This document shows positions 45,725-56,975 of a DNA stretch of 64,000 nucleotides, one piece after another. The translations under genes were made by a program, and so were the position numbers. This DNA comes from Chinchilla lanigera. Its lineage: Eukaryota > Chordata > Mammalia > Rodentia > Chinchillidae. The notes beneath the pieces were generated by a model. That model searched no databases, was not told where the DNA came from, and saw only the letters and a program-made list of their open reading frames with translations. The stretch spans positions 7,027,477 to 7,091,476 of the forward strand of contig NW_004955473.1 in NCBI RefSeq assembly GCF_000276665.1, in the 5' to 3' direction. The number at the start of each line of letters is the position of its first letter. Position 1 is the first letter of the stretch.

Positions 45725-45905
45725 TTCAAAGGTACTGAGACTTGAATTCAGGGCAATGTACATTGCTATGTGCGAATTTGTTAATAATCTGTATCACTAA
45801 CCCTATTGATTTACTGATTGTTATTTTGAGACCAATTACTCCCACTAAGTTGCCCAGGGAACCTTAAATGTGTGATCCTTCAGCTTCAAACTCCTAAGTA
45901 GTTGG
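45725..45905 (-). mobile_element. B1-ID dimeric SINE, old
   Basis: An ID half (GGTACTGAGACTTGAATTCAGGGC...CACTAACCC) is followed by a B1 half (TTTTGAGACCAATTACTCCC...TTGCCCAGGGAACC...GATCCTTCAGCTTCAAACTCCTAAGTAG). Both are heavily mutated. Confidence 0.55.
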
Positions 45906-46279
45906 CATTATGAATGACATTATCAAGTCTGTGTATTTATGCCATTTGTTATTTGTTTTCTACAGACCTTACATGTGTTTGTATCCCTATTCCTATATTT
46001 CTTGCCCACTTTCATTGGATACTTTCCAGTTTACCTTTTTAATTTATTTGTTTCTTCTAATATTTATATGTTTAAATTTTCTTATTATCTTCCCTGGGAT
46101 TTAGGATTTACATTTTAAGTTAAAAAAATCTAGCTTGAATTAATACCATCTAAATTTACCTAGTACTAGTCAAAATAAACAAAAAAAAATTCTATATGTA
46201 TCTCAACTCTCTCACCTCTATACTCATCTTGTAATGAATATTACATTTTTGTACATTATAAACTTTGTAATACATTTTA

Positions 46280-46403
46280 TTTTTTTTTTTTTTTTATTTA
46301 TTTTTTTTTTTTTTTGGTTTTTTTCTCCGGTACCGGGAACCGAACTCACGACCTTGCGCTTGCCAGGCAGGTGCTTTTGCCGCTGAGCTAAATCCCCAGC
46401 CCC
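46280..46403 (-). mobile_element. Young ID SINE
   Basis: A long T tail, TTTTTTTCTCCGGTACCGGGAACC, CTTGCCAGGCAGGTGC and GCTAAATCCCCAGCCCC. A perfect 14-bp TSD, TGTAATACATTTTA, lies at 46,266-46,279 and 46,404-46,417. Confidence 0.95.
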
Positions 46404-47359
46404 TGTAATACATTTTAAAGTAATTATCTCACAAAGCTTTTTTTTGGACAGATGACAAGTCTTAAAAACAAATATACATTTGCGCTCTATTTATCTGAAT
46501 AGTTACTGGATCTGTTGTTTTTATTCCTTCATATGTGTTTACTTACTTATGTCATTCTATTTTAATCTGAAAATCTCCACTATGTGTGTTTTGTAAGACT
46601 TTTCTACTAATGACAAACTCAGATTTTGCTTACCTGGTACTGTATTAACTTTTCTTGGAGAAGAATTTAGTTAGAGATAGAGATTTTTGTTTGCATTTGT
46701 TCTTTCAATACTACAAATATGTCTTCTCATTGTTTTTGATCCCATGCTCTCTGGTAAGAAGCAACTGCTAATTTTACTGATGTTCTTTTCTGTGGAAAAC
46801 AGTTTTTCACTTTCTTCTTGCCAAATATGTCTACAATTGTCATTATTTTAGCTGTGATTTTGTAGGAGCAGAAATACTTCATGTTTTCAAACTTGGAATT
46901 ATTTTACCTTGTATGTGTAACTAAGTATTCCTCATATAAGTTTGAAAAATTATACACTATTTTAAAAATATTGTTATTTTAAATTTAGTTGCTCTTTTTA
47001 AATTCCAATTACCTGTACTTTAACTTGAGTCTGTTCTTTTAACTTCACTTTTTTTTTCCATTGTTCTTCAAATGACATAACATCAACTGGCCGGTTTTTA
47101 AATTTCTTCATTTTCTATCTGCCAGCTCCCATTTATTTTTAAACTCTGATATTAAAATATTTAGTTCATTCCCTGAAATTCTATTTTTTTTTCATTTGTT
47201 GCTTTTATGTTTATTGATATTCTTTACTGAATAGCAATTTTCCTTATAATTTTCTTTAATATTTTCTCGGAGTGTCTTTTAGTTTTTCAAAAATACTTAT
47301 GGTAGCCATCATACTGTTTTCTATTCATTCTGAGAGCATAAAAAATTTTATCTAATCAC

Positions 47360-48490
47360 TATGGAAGTGAACAGAACATAGTTCTCAATGTTCAAATTTG
47401 AAAAAAATAATTACAGTAGAAGACACATTGCTAATAACCCGCTTTGTATACTTACACTAAACACACTAATCCCATCATTCTTGCTACTTCATGAAGCAGT
47501 TTTCAAAGTTGTCTTTCATGAATATCTTAGTTATGCTATCAGAAGCCACATGATACCAGATACTGTGAATATGGTGGATGAAGACTCACTACGTTTTTAT
47601 AAAACAAAACAAAAGAAATATTTAGACTGAGTATCTTCTGTATTGTTGGTAGCTGGTAACTTGAGTGTTCTGCTAGATTTTTTGTTAAATTCTTCTTTGA
47701 TTTATAAGCCTGTCTAGGTATCACGTGTTAGTGTCAGCTGAAAATTTCCTTACGAGCTTTTGCTTTATATTGTCTACATTTTCCCTTAGACAGTATATGT
47801 AACTAAGGGCAATTTCAAAACTTCAGGCATCTAATAAGGCATCTTTAATTTTCACTTGTCTCTGTCAGTTAACCTTAACATCCCCAAACACTGAGATCTT
47901 CTCTTATTCCAAATCTTTCCTGGGCATGTGTGTAGTCATTTACATGGATGAATGCTATCACTGCCAGTGATGTGTCAGATCTTTTCAAAGTGCTCTGTTA
48001 TCATATAGCTTCCCTATATACTTTCTAAAACTCATGATCAGTCTCCCATTTGCCTAATATTAAATAATAGTCTTACTTGCTTGAGTTTGCTCTTATTTGC
48101 ATAACTGTGTCAAACATATTATTCACTTGTTGAGAATAGTTTTACAGAAATTTACGTTTTGATAAAATATTAACTATGCTTTAAGTACGTTGTTATTAAT
48201 AGAACTACAAAAGGGGGCAGATTTATCACTATCGGAAGTGCTCTCTGACTTTTCCTATTGCACCATTCACCCTGAGGTGATGGGGTTATATGTATAGCAA
48301 GAAATTAAAGTGACATCCACCCCAGTGTCCTTGGGTTTAATAGCTCCTCTGGGGTAGACAATTTTCACCTTTTTGTGACTTTCCTGAAGAGTCAGTTTTC
48401 ATTATTTTACAGAGAGCACAAGTACACCAAGGTGGTTACTGTCCTATTCCCAAGGTGATCCATTAAAGACATTTTTTAACTGGAAAAGAT
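47360..48490. other. Gene-free interval, nothing recognised
   Basis: The part at 48,200-48,470 is GC-richer (GGGGGCAGATTTATCACTATCGG, CACCCTGAGGTGATGGGG, CACCAAGGTGGTTACTGTCC) and may be a retroelement remnant. No domain can be named. Confidence 0.35.
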
Positions 48491-48495
48491 GCTTG

Positions 48496-48618
48496 CAGCT
48501 GAGCATAGTGGCACAAACTTGTAATCCTAGCCCTTAGGAGGCCGAGGCAGGAGGATTGGTACAAGTTCAAAGCCATTCTGAACTACACAGTAAGATCACA
48601 TTTCAAATAAAAGCAAAA
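48496..48618 (+). mobile_element. B1-type SINE, old
   Basis: GCTGAGCATAGTGGCACAAACTTGTAATCCTAGCCCTTAGGAGGCCGAGGCAGGAGGATTGG, followed by TTCAAAGCCATTCTGAACTACACAG and an A-rich end. Monomeric B1. Confidence 0.85.
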
Positions 48619-48619
48619 C

Positions 48620-49390
48620 CAAAGCCCAAAAGAAAGTTTGCATGGAAGACTGCTCTGTTGTCCTCAACACTGAGACTCTAAGCCAACATGACATAAAATA
48701 TGCTCTTTTGAAATAAAAATTTAATTTCCAGCAATTCTCACATATACATGAGGCTGGAGATTTGGTAATATCACATTATAAAATAATAAGTATTAGTATT
48801 TTCTGTTTCTGAAGAAAATTATATGATGGTTTTGACAAGAGAAAAATTATTTAAGTTTTATTATTTTCATGTCTTTGAAAAGTGGTGCCTAGTACTTTAA
48901 GAGATTAAGGATTGTATGTAGTACTAAATTTACAATAATCAGAATAAAACATTTTAGTGTATGTAGATGAAAAGGAATGTGACAGACAGAATTTTTCTCA
49001 GGGATTCATCGTGGGCTATGGCCTGTGAAATCTCTTCAGTAGTGAAAAAAAGCCTTTAATTGTATACATTGCAAGAAGAAAATGGATGCTTCTGATTTAA
49101 TGTTAAAGAATGAGATGTGTTTAGAGAAAATGTACTAGGTTTATCTGGTCAAACTCAGCAAAAGAAAGAACAAAGCAAGAAAAAATATGAAGCTAATAAT
49201 TTTATTTTGACATTTATCACTTTTTAATACTGAATCCTCAAGAATATTTGCACCATAATTCATACTTTTGGAAAAACAGTAAAACCTTGGTTTTCAAGCA
49301 TAATTCTTTCCAGAAATATACCCGTAACACAAAGCACTTGTATATCAAACTAAAGAAATAATCTTTCCCTAAGAACTAATGGAAATTCAA
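48620..49390. other. AT-rich interval, nothing recognised
   Basis: No gene or repeat is supported. Confidence 0.4.
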
Positions 49391-49394
49391 ATAA

Positions 49395-49928
49395 TTCATT
49401 CCACATGCTTAAAAAAGTCATATAAAGAGATTACAGTAGTGTAATATATTACAAAATAGTAGAAAATACAAAATATCATGAACAAATATGAACAAATTTT
49501 CCTGCACTTATCATTGAAAACTTCTGGTGCTGCTATAAGGGAGATGAGAGGAGGGTTATTGTGCAGGGGGATCTTTACTATCCCTAATGGAATCACTAAT
49601 GGAATCACTGCTCTCCTTTGTTTCAGTGGAAACTTTCTCCTTTTGTTCAACATTGATGAAGAACCTTTCCAATGATACTAGCTTTTGGCTCCTTTTTGAG
49701 GGTGTTGTGGAGATATGACATTCCATTGTCATTAAATGGATTCATCACTAGCATTGCTGCAGCCTTATTTGAGTGGTTCTTTTCTCTAGAATCTTGCACT
49801 ATTTCCCACATTTTATACATCTCTCTGCTCTCCTTTGAAGTGAGGGACTCCTCTACCTTTTTCTCCTCCATCTCTGCAAATCAAAATTCCTCCATAGTCC
49901 TTTGCCCTTGGGAGACACCCACAATCCC

Positions 49929-49935
<7 letters not shown>
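49395..49935 (-). mobile_element. Decayed DNA-transposon-like copy B (Tigger-like C-terminus?)
   Basis: Homologous to 15,035-15,540 in opposite orientation. The 74-aa minus frame at 49,647-49,871 reads KMWEIVQDSREKNHSNKAAA and, later, MNPFNDNGMSYL, which fits a W..VQ....HPNKA...NLFNDN.MSHF..ILK pattern recalled from Tigger-like elements. No inverted terminal repeats were found. It contains a 13-bp tandem (AATGGAATCACT twice at about 49,587-49,610). A GA microsatellite adjoins. Confidence 0.45.
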
Positions 49936-50006
<71 letters not shown>

Positions 50007-50008
50007 GG
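49929..50008. repeat. (GA)n microsatellite
   Basis: About 80 bp of GAGAGA with few interruptions. The 68-aa minus frame there is poly-SL translation. Confidence 0.95.
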
Positions 50009-50086
50009 AGGAACCACTGGCTCAGTTGTAATCATGCGATGATGGCCATCTTGTACCATTCATATTGTAAGACATTGCTCATTTGT

Positions 50087-50183
50087 TTTTTTGTTTTTTT
50101 GTTTTTTTGTTTTTTTCATTTTTCTCCGGTACCAGGAACCGAACTCACGACCTTGCTCTTGCCAGGCAGGCGCTTTTGCCACT
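50087..50183 (-). mobile_element. ID SINE, 5'-truncated
   Basis: GTTTTTTT units, then TTTTTCTCCGGTACCAGGAACC and CTTGCCAGGCAGGCGCTTTTGCCACTG. The first 20 or so bases of the ID (up to and including TTAGCTCA) are missing. A perfect 16-bp TSD, GACATTGCTCATTTGT, lies at 50,071-50,086 and 50,184-50,199. Confidence 0.95.
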
Positions 50184-50235
50184 GGACATTGCTCATTTGT
50201 CATGTTAAAATTTATCAGAATAGTTTCTTCAGCTT

Positions 50236-50388
50236 TTTTTTTTTGTCTTTTTGAGACAGGGTCTCGCTATGCGGTTCAGGCTGGCCTTGAGCTCACTTTG
50301 TAACCTAGGTTGGCCTCAAACTCTTAATGATCCTCCTGCCTCAGCCTCCTGAGTGCTGGGATTACAGGCATGCACCACCATGCCCAGC
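50236..50388 (-). mobile_element. B1 SINE
   Basis: GAGACAGGGTCTCGCTATGCGG, CTGGCCTTGAGCTCACTTTG, CTCCTGCCTCAGCCTCCTGAG and GTGCTGGGATTACAGGCATGC. The TSD is TAGTTTCTTCAGCTT (50,221-50,235) and TAGTTTCTTCATCTT (50,389-50,403), 14 of 15 identical. Confidence 0.95.
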
Positions 50389-50730
50389 TAGTTTCTTCAT
50401 CTTGTGGAACAATCACAGGCCAAATTACTCACAACCTAAGGTTTTGCTATATTTTTCATAAAGTTAGTCAGTTTTAGACACGAATATAGTTATAATTATT
50501 TCAGTTATACTTAAAAAATCAGAAAGCGGTCCCAACATCATTATCTGAGGGTAAATTTACTCAATTTGGATGAGTTTACAAATCAGCAATGTGCAGCTCC
50601 CTTGATGTTAGCGACTGTGGGATTTGAGTGCCATGGCTTCTTGGCCCTTAATTTTGTAGCTCTTAAGTGTTTTAGGTCTTAATGTTGAAGTTCTTAGTGT
50701 TACAGCCCTTGGTAGCTTTTCGCCATTCCT

Positions 50731-51199
50731 TGTGGAGGACATGGCTAGAAGAATGACTGATTAAAGCCAAGAAAGGGCCCATGGAGCAAAATCACATAGG
50801 CCCTTGAATGTCTAGCTAAATATTAAGGAAAAACATATTTAACAAAAGGACATAGGCCCTGAAAATACTATGCTAAAAAGAGAACAGGCTACAAACAGCA
50901 AGCCATTCAGACTAGTAAAGAATATTGTGTGTGGTCTTTGCCTTTCCCCTTACCTTAATAAACTGCATAGCCCTCACACAGTTCATTTCTCAAGCTTTTA
51001 TCCCTTTTTCTGCTGCACTGCCTCATATTCTAAATAAAATGCAGAGTTCTCCATTCGGGGCTTCTCCTGTGAGGCTCCCGAATATTGGGTGCTCTTGCTG
51101 GGATAGTCCCTCTGGCACTCTCCCAGTGGTCAGACCAAATCTAGTCTCTGTGTAACCCGTTCATCCTCCATTCCACCACAGTTGTATACTGGGACACAT
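50731..51199 (+). mobile_element. 5' LTR of a class II ERV
   Basis: Aligns along its length with 54,002-54,457. Shared blocks in order are AATGACTGATTAAAG, ACATAGGCCCTGAA, AACAGGCT.AAA.CAGCAAG, TAAACTGCATAG, a poly(A) signal region (ATTCTAAATAAAA), and GGTGCTC...GGGA.AGTCC. The two LTRs differ at many positions, so the provirus is old. The exact start and a primer-binding site could not be fixed. Confidence 0.8.
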
Positions 51200-51959
51200 G
51201 CTACCCTACGTGAGGTTCAAGTGTGAGGTGACCTACAGCTGCAGATCGGCTTGTTGGAACGACCTTCCAAAGCCTAGAGAAAGAGCAAGGATTCCTCACT
51301 TCTCTTCTCTGTAAGTGCACACGGATGGCCATGGAGTAGCCTGACCCATCTATAGCAAGTTTGATAGCTACATTTACCAGCTCAGAGCTTAATGACTGCC
51401 CAAGTAGTATGTAAGTGGAGACAATTGCTTGTTTTTCTCTTTACTCTTTTATTTCTTCTGCTTTGCCTAGGATGTAGGTCAACTTTTTTCAAAGAAGAAA
51501 AAATAATTTGAACAACATTTAAAGTATCTCTTTTTTATAAATCTTGGATGATTAATAAATTTACATTTGGCTTGCAGTTTGGGCAGGTATTTTTGATTAA
51601 TTGTTATGCTTAAAACATTTCTTATGTATTGCAATTTCTTCGTCTTCAGTTACGGTGTTACGTTGCCCTTCTGCTACTTCAATAAAGGTAAGGATCCCAT
51701 TCAAGGCCACTTGGAGGTATACTGGTTCCCAGCCAAATTGAAAATGTAGCAACCTGGGGACAACAAAAAGAGGTTGTGGGATTAAAATCCAAACATCACC
51801 TGCCAGGTTTATTTTAAAGAAAGTGTACTGAGTAGGATAAAGAAGAGAATATGGAGAAATTTGTAAGTATAGATATATATTTTTGATGTAAGAAATTATT
51901 TTCTCTTTTGTCCTATGTCCTAATCCTAGTCCCTAGGCAACTACTGTGGTCTTAGGTCA

Positions 51960-52920
51960 AAAAATTTGAGGAAAGACGTTTTCACATGGAGGGAAAATAA
52001 TTCCTTAAAACACCTTCTCACTCTTCACCATTCCTCTATTCCAAAAGTCAAACTTGCTGCTGCTATAGCCACTCTTCAACATTTCCCTGATCAATCCCTC
52101 AGTACTGCTCATTTTCCCTATGTTGTAGAGAATCTACAAGTGATTAAAACTGCCTCTGTTCTTACTGACAATGGTGAGACTCTTTCATATATTTAGATAT
52201 AAAAAAAGAACTTGTTAGAAAGCACATCGTTCCCTTTTATGTCACAAATATACACTCTCACTCTAACCCTCCCAGCACTCTTGTAGAAGAGAAGGTTTAT
52301 AGAGATGCTTTAGTCATATTCTATACCCCTCTAGATGATGCTCTCACTCCTCAATTTTTCCATCAAGGAGCTAAGGCTTTTGTTTCTTCCTTTCACATTA
52401 TACACAAACAAGCTCAAGAGATCATTTATACATGCCCAGACTGTCAAAAACAGATAAAATCTACTCCTTGGACAGGAGTCAAATCCCATGGCTAAAAGGA
52501 TAATAAAACCTGACAAATAGATGTGACTCACTGTAAGCCATTTTGGTAAATTTCAATACATTCCCATTTTTGTAAATACCTATTCAGTTTACATATATGC
52601 CTCTTTACAATCTGATAAAACTGTAAAACATGTCAAACAGCATTTACTGTCATGCTTTTCTGTAATGAGATTGCCCTTACAAATCACAACTGATAATGGC
52701 TCTGCCTATATTTCCCATTCTCTCCAAACTTTTTTTTTCAACTTTGACGTGTGAAACATGGCGCTGTTATACCTTATAACCCCATGAGACAAGCCATAGT
52801 GGGACAAGTCAATGAGCCCCTTAAAAGTCAATTGTTAAAACACAAAAGGGGAATATACTTCACAAAATTCCCCCACGAGAACAACTGTATAAAGCACTCT
52901 ACATTTTTGTTTTAAATTGG
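51960..52920 (+). pseudogene. RNase H C-terminus and integrase remnant of the ERV
   Basis: The frame at 51,966-52,196 has AAAIATLQHFPDQSL and FPYVVENLQ, resembling the end of retroviral RNase H. The next segment carries a zinc-binding-like H.....H and CPDCQK signature (about 52,390-52,450). Then come traces around QIDVTH (52,517) and TDNGSAYISH (52,690-52,720), which are the catalytic-aspartate contexts of integrase, and YNPMRQAIVGQVNE (about 52,778-52,820), the catalytic-glutamate context. Stops and shifts separate them. The betaretrovirus-like style supports a class II assignment. The fragment is inactive. Confidence 0.75.
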
Positions 52921-52959
52921 GATTTGGATGGCTTTCCAGTGATGTTGAATCCCTTCATT

Positions 52960-53450
52960 CCTTGTTTTATTTTAAAGAGAAGAAAAATAAACAATAAAAA
53001 CAATGGTATAAAATTTCAAAAAAATGCTTGTAGGAGAGTAACAATGTTACGTTCATTGTGCATTGTTATCCTCAAAGTAGTTGCTCATAATAGAAGATAT
53101 AGGCACAAAAAACCCATCACACAATATAGGCATATGCCTATCCTTTCATTGAGCTGATAGCAATTCGCAGTATATCTATTTTACCTATCTTGTGTGTGTG
53201 TGTATATCTATATATCTTCCTTTCCCCTTCCTTCTTTTCTCTTTTCTTGCATTCCAGTTTCTACTTCCTTTTGAGCATTTTCTTCCCATTTCGTAATATC
53301 TATTGTACATTTTGGGTTTATTTACTCTTGCAGCTTCTTACACTAGGGAGAAAATGTGATGTTTACACATGTGAGACTGATTTATTTCACTTATCAATAT
53401 GGACTCAAGTCACATCCATTCCTATAAAAGACCAAAACTGTTGGTTCTTT
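52960..53450 (-). mobile_element. LINE-1 3' end inserted in the ERV
   Basis: TTTATTTTAAAGAGAAG...ATAAAATTTCAAAAAAATG, CCTTTTGAGCATTTTCTTCCC, TTCTTACACTAGGGAGAAAATG and TTTACACATGTGAGACTGATTTATTTCAC all recur at 54,735-55,140 in the same orientation. It is a 5'-truncated copy of about 490 bp that splits the integrase remnant from sequence after 53,450. Contains a short TG repeat at 53,191-53,202. Confidence 0.8.
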
Positions 53451-54001
53451 ATCAACATCCCTTTCAGGTTTGCAGTGGTTGGACCCTAGGGAATTGCTCA
53501 CTTGAGGAAGAGGATATGCATCTCTTTGTAACCCACAGGCCCTCTCTAGGTTCCTACAAATGCTGTCTGTTTTTACCTTGTGTCAACACATGAGGAACAA
53601 TCCCAGTGCCAAGCTCCCCAAGCTGAACATACAACCTCCCCTGGCAATAAGCAACAAGAGAAAGCAAATAGGGCCCCTGCCTTCTACGACACATTCTTTA
53701 GGATCTACCTGGGAAGATACTAAACAACTCACAATAACACCTTAGATCACTTTAATGCTACTGCCTACTAGATCAAAACAAAAATTGGTTTTCCAGCCTT
53801 AACCTTCACATTTGGATGCTCATTGCAATTGGAATTATCTTCTGGTTTCTGTTGCAATACTAAAAGTTCTTTATATACTGTTCCAGTAGACACTTCACGC
53901 TGAAACCATGATGACCTTCCTGCATCAGCCTCAGTACACCTCTACCCTAAGCTCACCCAATCCTCCCTTGCTGCTGCTCCTTAAAATGTAAAAGGGGGAA
54001 A

Positions 54002-54457
54002 TGTGGCATAATGATGAATGATTAAAGTCATAAAGAAGCCTGTAGGGCAGAACATGTAGGCCTCGAATGTGTGGTTAAAGATTAAGGAAGGACCTATGTG
54101 GGGCAGAAGTACATAGGCCCTGAAGGTAATGTGCAAAAAACAGCACAGGCTGAAAACAGCAAGATGACTAGCCTAGTAAAGCACACTGTGTCCGCCCATG
54201 TCTTTCCCTTGACCTGATAAACTGCATAGTCTTGACACAGATTCATGCCCAAGGTTTTTTCTTCTGCTTTTTCAAATGGAACTGCCTGGTATTCTAAATA
54301 AAAGCCAGAGTCCTCAGTTCAGGGCTTCCCTTGAAACTCCCTAATGCTAGGTGCTCTAGTTGGGACAGTCCTCCTGGGCCTCTCTGTGTTTAGACCAAAT
54401 CTAATCTCACAGTAATGCTTTCATCCTCCATGCTGCCACTGTCACACACTGAGGCCA
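54002..54457 (+). mobile_element. 3' LTR of the class II ERV
   Basis: Starts TGTGGCATAATGATGAATGATTAAAG directly after a purine tract. Contains TAAACTGCATAGTC, ATTCTAAATAAAAGCC (poly(A) signal) and GGTGCTCTAGTTGGGACAGTCC. Partner of the LTR at 50,731. Confidence 0.8.
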
Positions 54458-54459
54458 CT

Positions 54460-54730
54460 GCTGTCAGCTCCTCAGCAACTTCCACTTGTAACATACTATC
54501 TGGAGCTCTTCCAGTGTCTTTTGAGGCCTCTTTGGGGCTCTCTACACATCAACGCATGTTCCCAATATGAAAATCACAGGTCTGTCACTGTCTGAACTGC
54601 TTTATTTCTGATGGTTTCCACTGGTCTCTGGGAACACTTCAGAAATAGTTCCCCGGATGTTGTCAGCACTTTTGGTGCAACCCACTCACCACACTCTATC
54701 CAAGATGAAAATCACGAGTGGCGATCAGAT
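54460..54730. other. Unassigned segment between ERV and L1
   Basis: Moderately GC-rich, without a recognised element. CACTCTATCCAAGATGAAAATCACG sits just before the L1 3' end. Confidence 0.4.
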
Positions 54731-56975
54731 GATTAAATTGATACTTTTTATTTTAAAAAGAAATACAATAAAAATAATGATACAAAATTTCAAAACAAGA
54801 TACTAGTTGAGTACAATGGTTAATATACTGTGTATTTTTATCTGCAAAGTAGTTACTCAGATTAAAAGATCTAGGCATCAAAATTTGATCAAAAATATAA
54901 GCACAAACCTTTTTTCCAATGAACTAATAGAAATCAGAAGCATAACTATCTTAACTATCATATATATATATGTATATTTTTATTTTCCTTTTCTTCTTTC
55001 TCCCAGTTTCTCTTTCCTTTTGAACAGTTTCTTCCCATTTCCCAATATCCACTGTACATTTTGGAACTTATTTACTCTTTCACCTTCTTACACTAGGGAG
55101 AATATGATGTTTACACATGTGAGTCTGATTTATTTCACTGATGAATATGTTCTCAAATTGCATACATTTATCTGTAAAAATCTCCAGTTTATGTTTCTTT
55201 GTAGCTGAGTAGTACTCCACTGTATAGATATACCACATTATTATTATTCACTCCTCTACTTATGGGCATTTGGGCTGTTTCCAAGATTTAGATATTACAA
55301 ATTGTGCAGCTATAAACATGGGTGCACATATAGCACTGTAGTATGATGGTTTTAATTTTTGGGGGGGAAAAAACAAGAAGAAGAATAGCTAGGTCAAATG
55401 GGACCTCTAATCCTGCATTGTGAGGGACCTCTGCACGAATTTCCACCGTGGTTGCACCAGTCTACACTCCCACAAACAGTGGAGAAGGGATCCTTTTCTC
55501 CACAGTCTGTTCAGCGTTTGTTATTGGTTGATATTTTGACTATAGCCATTCTTTGTGGAGTGAAATGGAATCTCAGTGTTGTACTCTTTCACATCTCTTG
55601 AATGATCAATGATGTTGAACATTATTTTCATATATTTCTTTGCTATTTGTATTTCTTCATCTGAGAAGTTCACATTCATGTCAGATGCCCATTTTTGGAT
55701 TGGGGTCTGAGTTTTTTAACTCTTTCGATGTTCTAGGTTGAAGTCCTTAGTCTATGAAACGATTGGCTAAATTTTGTCTGACTCTGTGGATTGTGTTTCA
55801 CTTTGTTGGCAATTTCTTTGGATGATGAAAAAGTTTTTTAATAAAATGAGGTCCCAGTTGTTCATTCTTTCAGTATTTCTCATGCTGTTTGTTCATGTAG
55901 TCTCTGCCTACATCTATGTCTTCAAAATGTCTACCTACTTTCTCTTCCAGTAGACTGAGTGTTTCTGTCTTAATGTTTAGATCTTTGGGTCATTTTGACT
56001 TTTGTTTAGTGCCTGGTGATAGACATGGGTCTAATTTCAGTCTTAGGCATGTAGAGAGCTAGGTTTTCTAGTACCATTAATTAAAGAGGTTATCTTTCTT
56101 CCAGTGAACATGTTTGGGCCCTTTGTCAAAGATGACTTGGTTGAGTGTGTTTGTCATCGTGTCTCCATCTTCTAATCTATTCCAGTGATCCTCAGGTGTA
56201 TTTTGTTGCCAGTAGCATGCTAATTTTATCACAGTAGCTTTGTGTTATAATTTCAAGTCAGGGATTGTGATACATCCTACTTTGCCTTTGTTACCAAGAA
56301 TTGCTTTTACTATTCTAGGTCTCTTTTGGTTCAAAAGGAATTTGGGGAGTGTGTTATCTAGTTCTGTAAGGAATGCTGCTGGTATTTTGATCAGGATTGC
56401 TTTAAACATGTTTAAAAATTTTGGGAGTAGGGCCATTTGCACTATGTTGGTTCATCCTATTCCATGAGGAAGGAATATCTTTCCATTTTCTGACACCTTG
56501 TTCTGTCTCCTTTTTCAGGTATTGTAATTTTTAACGCACAGCTCTTTCACTTCCTTTGTCAGATTGATTCCTAAGTATTCCATTTTTGGATGCTATTGTG
56601 AAGAGTATGCTTTCCTTAATTTCTCTCTCAGTGATTTTATTGTTTGTGTACAGGAATGCTACTGATTTTTGAGTGTTGCCTTTTTTCCAGCTATGCTTCT
56701 GAATTCACTTACTAAATCTAGAGGTGTTTTGATGGAATCTTGGGTGTTTTATGTAGGTTTTCATGTCATCTGCAAATAATGATAATTTAAATTCCTCCTT
56801 TCCTATCCTTATTCCTTTTATTTCTCTTGTCTAATTTCTCTGGTTAATGTTTCCAGAACTCTACTGAATAGGAGTCATGGCAGTGGACATCCTTGCTGTG
56901 TTCATAATTTTACAGTGATAACTTTCAGTTTTTGTCCATTTAGTGTGATGTTAGCTGTTGGTTTGTCATGGATGG

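Larger units (their letters stand above)
44975..47350 (-). mobile_element. Ancient LINE-1/HAL1-like stretch
   Basis: The minus frame at 44,973-45,173 reads TTEQLRKVLKKKEKNLLLNNQWVK..., resembling the L1 ORF2 linker. Upstream on the minus strand (to 47,350), T-rich plus-strand text such as GATCCCATGCTCTCTGG, CAAATGACATAACATC and CTTTTATGTTTATTGATATTC is similar in style to old L1M/HAL1 5' regions. It is very decayed, so the family and limits are uncertain. Contains a B1-ID dimer and a young ID. Confidence 0.4.
50731..54457 (+). mobile_element. Defective class II (ERVK-like) endogenous retrovirus
   Basis: Two LTRs bracket about 2.8 kb of broken retroviral interior. Gag, protease and the reverse-transcriptase core are not recognisable, so most of the 5' interior is deleted or decayed. 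RNase H/integrase traces occupy 51,960-52,920. A minus-strand L1 3' end interrupts it at about 52,960-53,450. A GGACCC...GGAA remnant resumes after it, and a purine tract (AAAAGGGGGAAA, 53,990-54,001) precedes the 3' LTR. No intact gene remains. Confidence 0.8.

Noticed and set aside
50731..54457. Intact retroviral gene
   Set aside because: All recognisable pol fragments are interrupted by stops, frame shifts and an L1 insertion, so only remnants are annotated.
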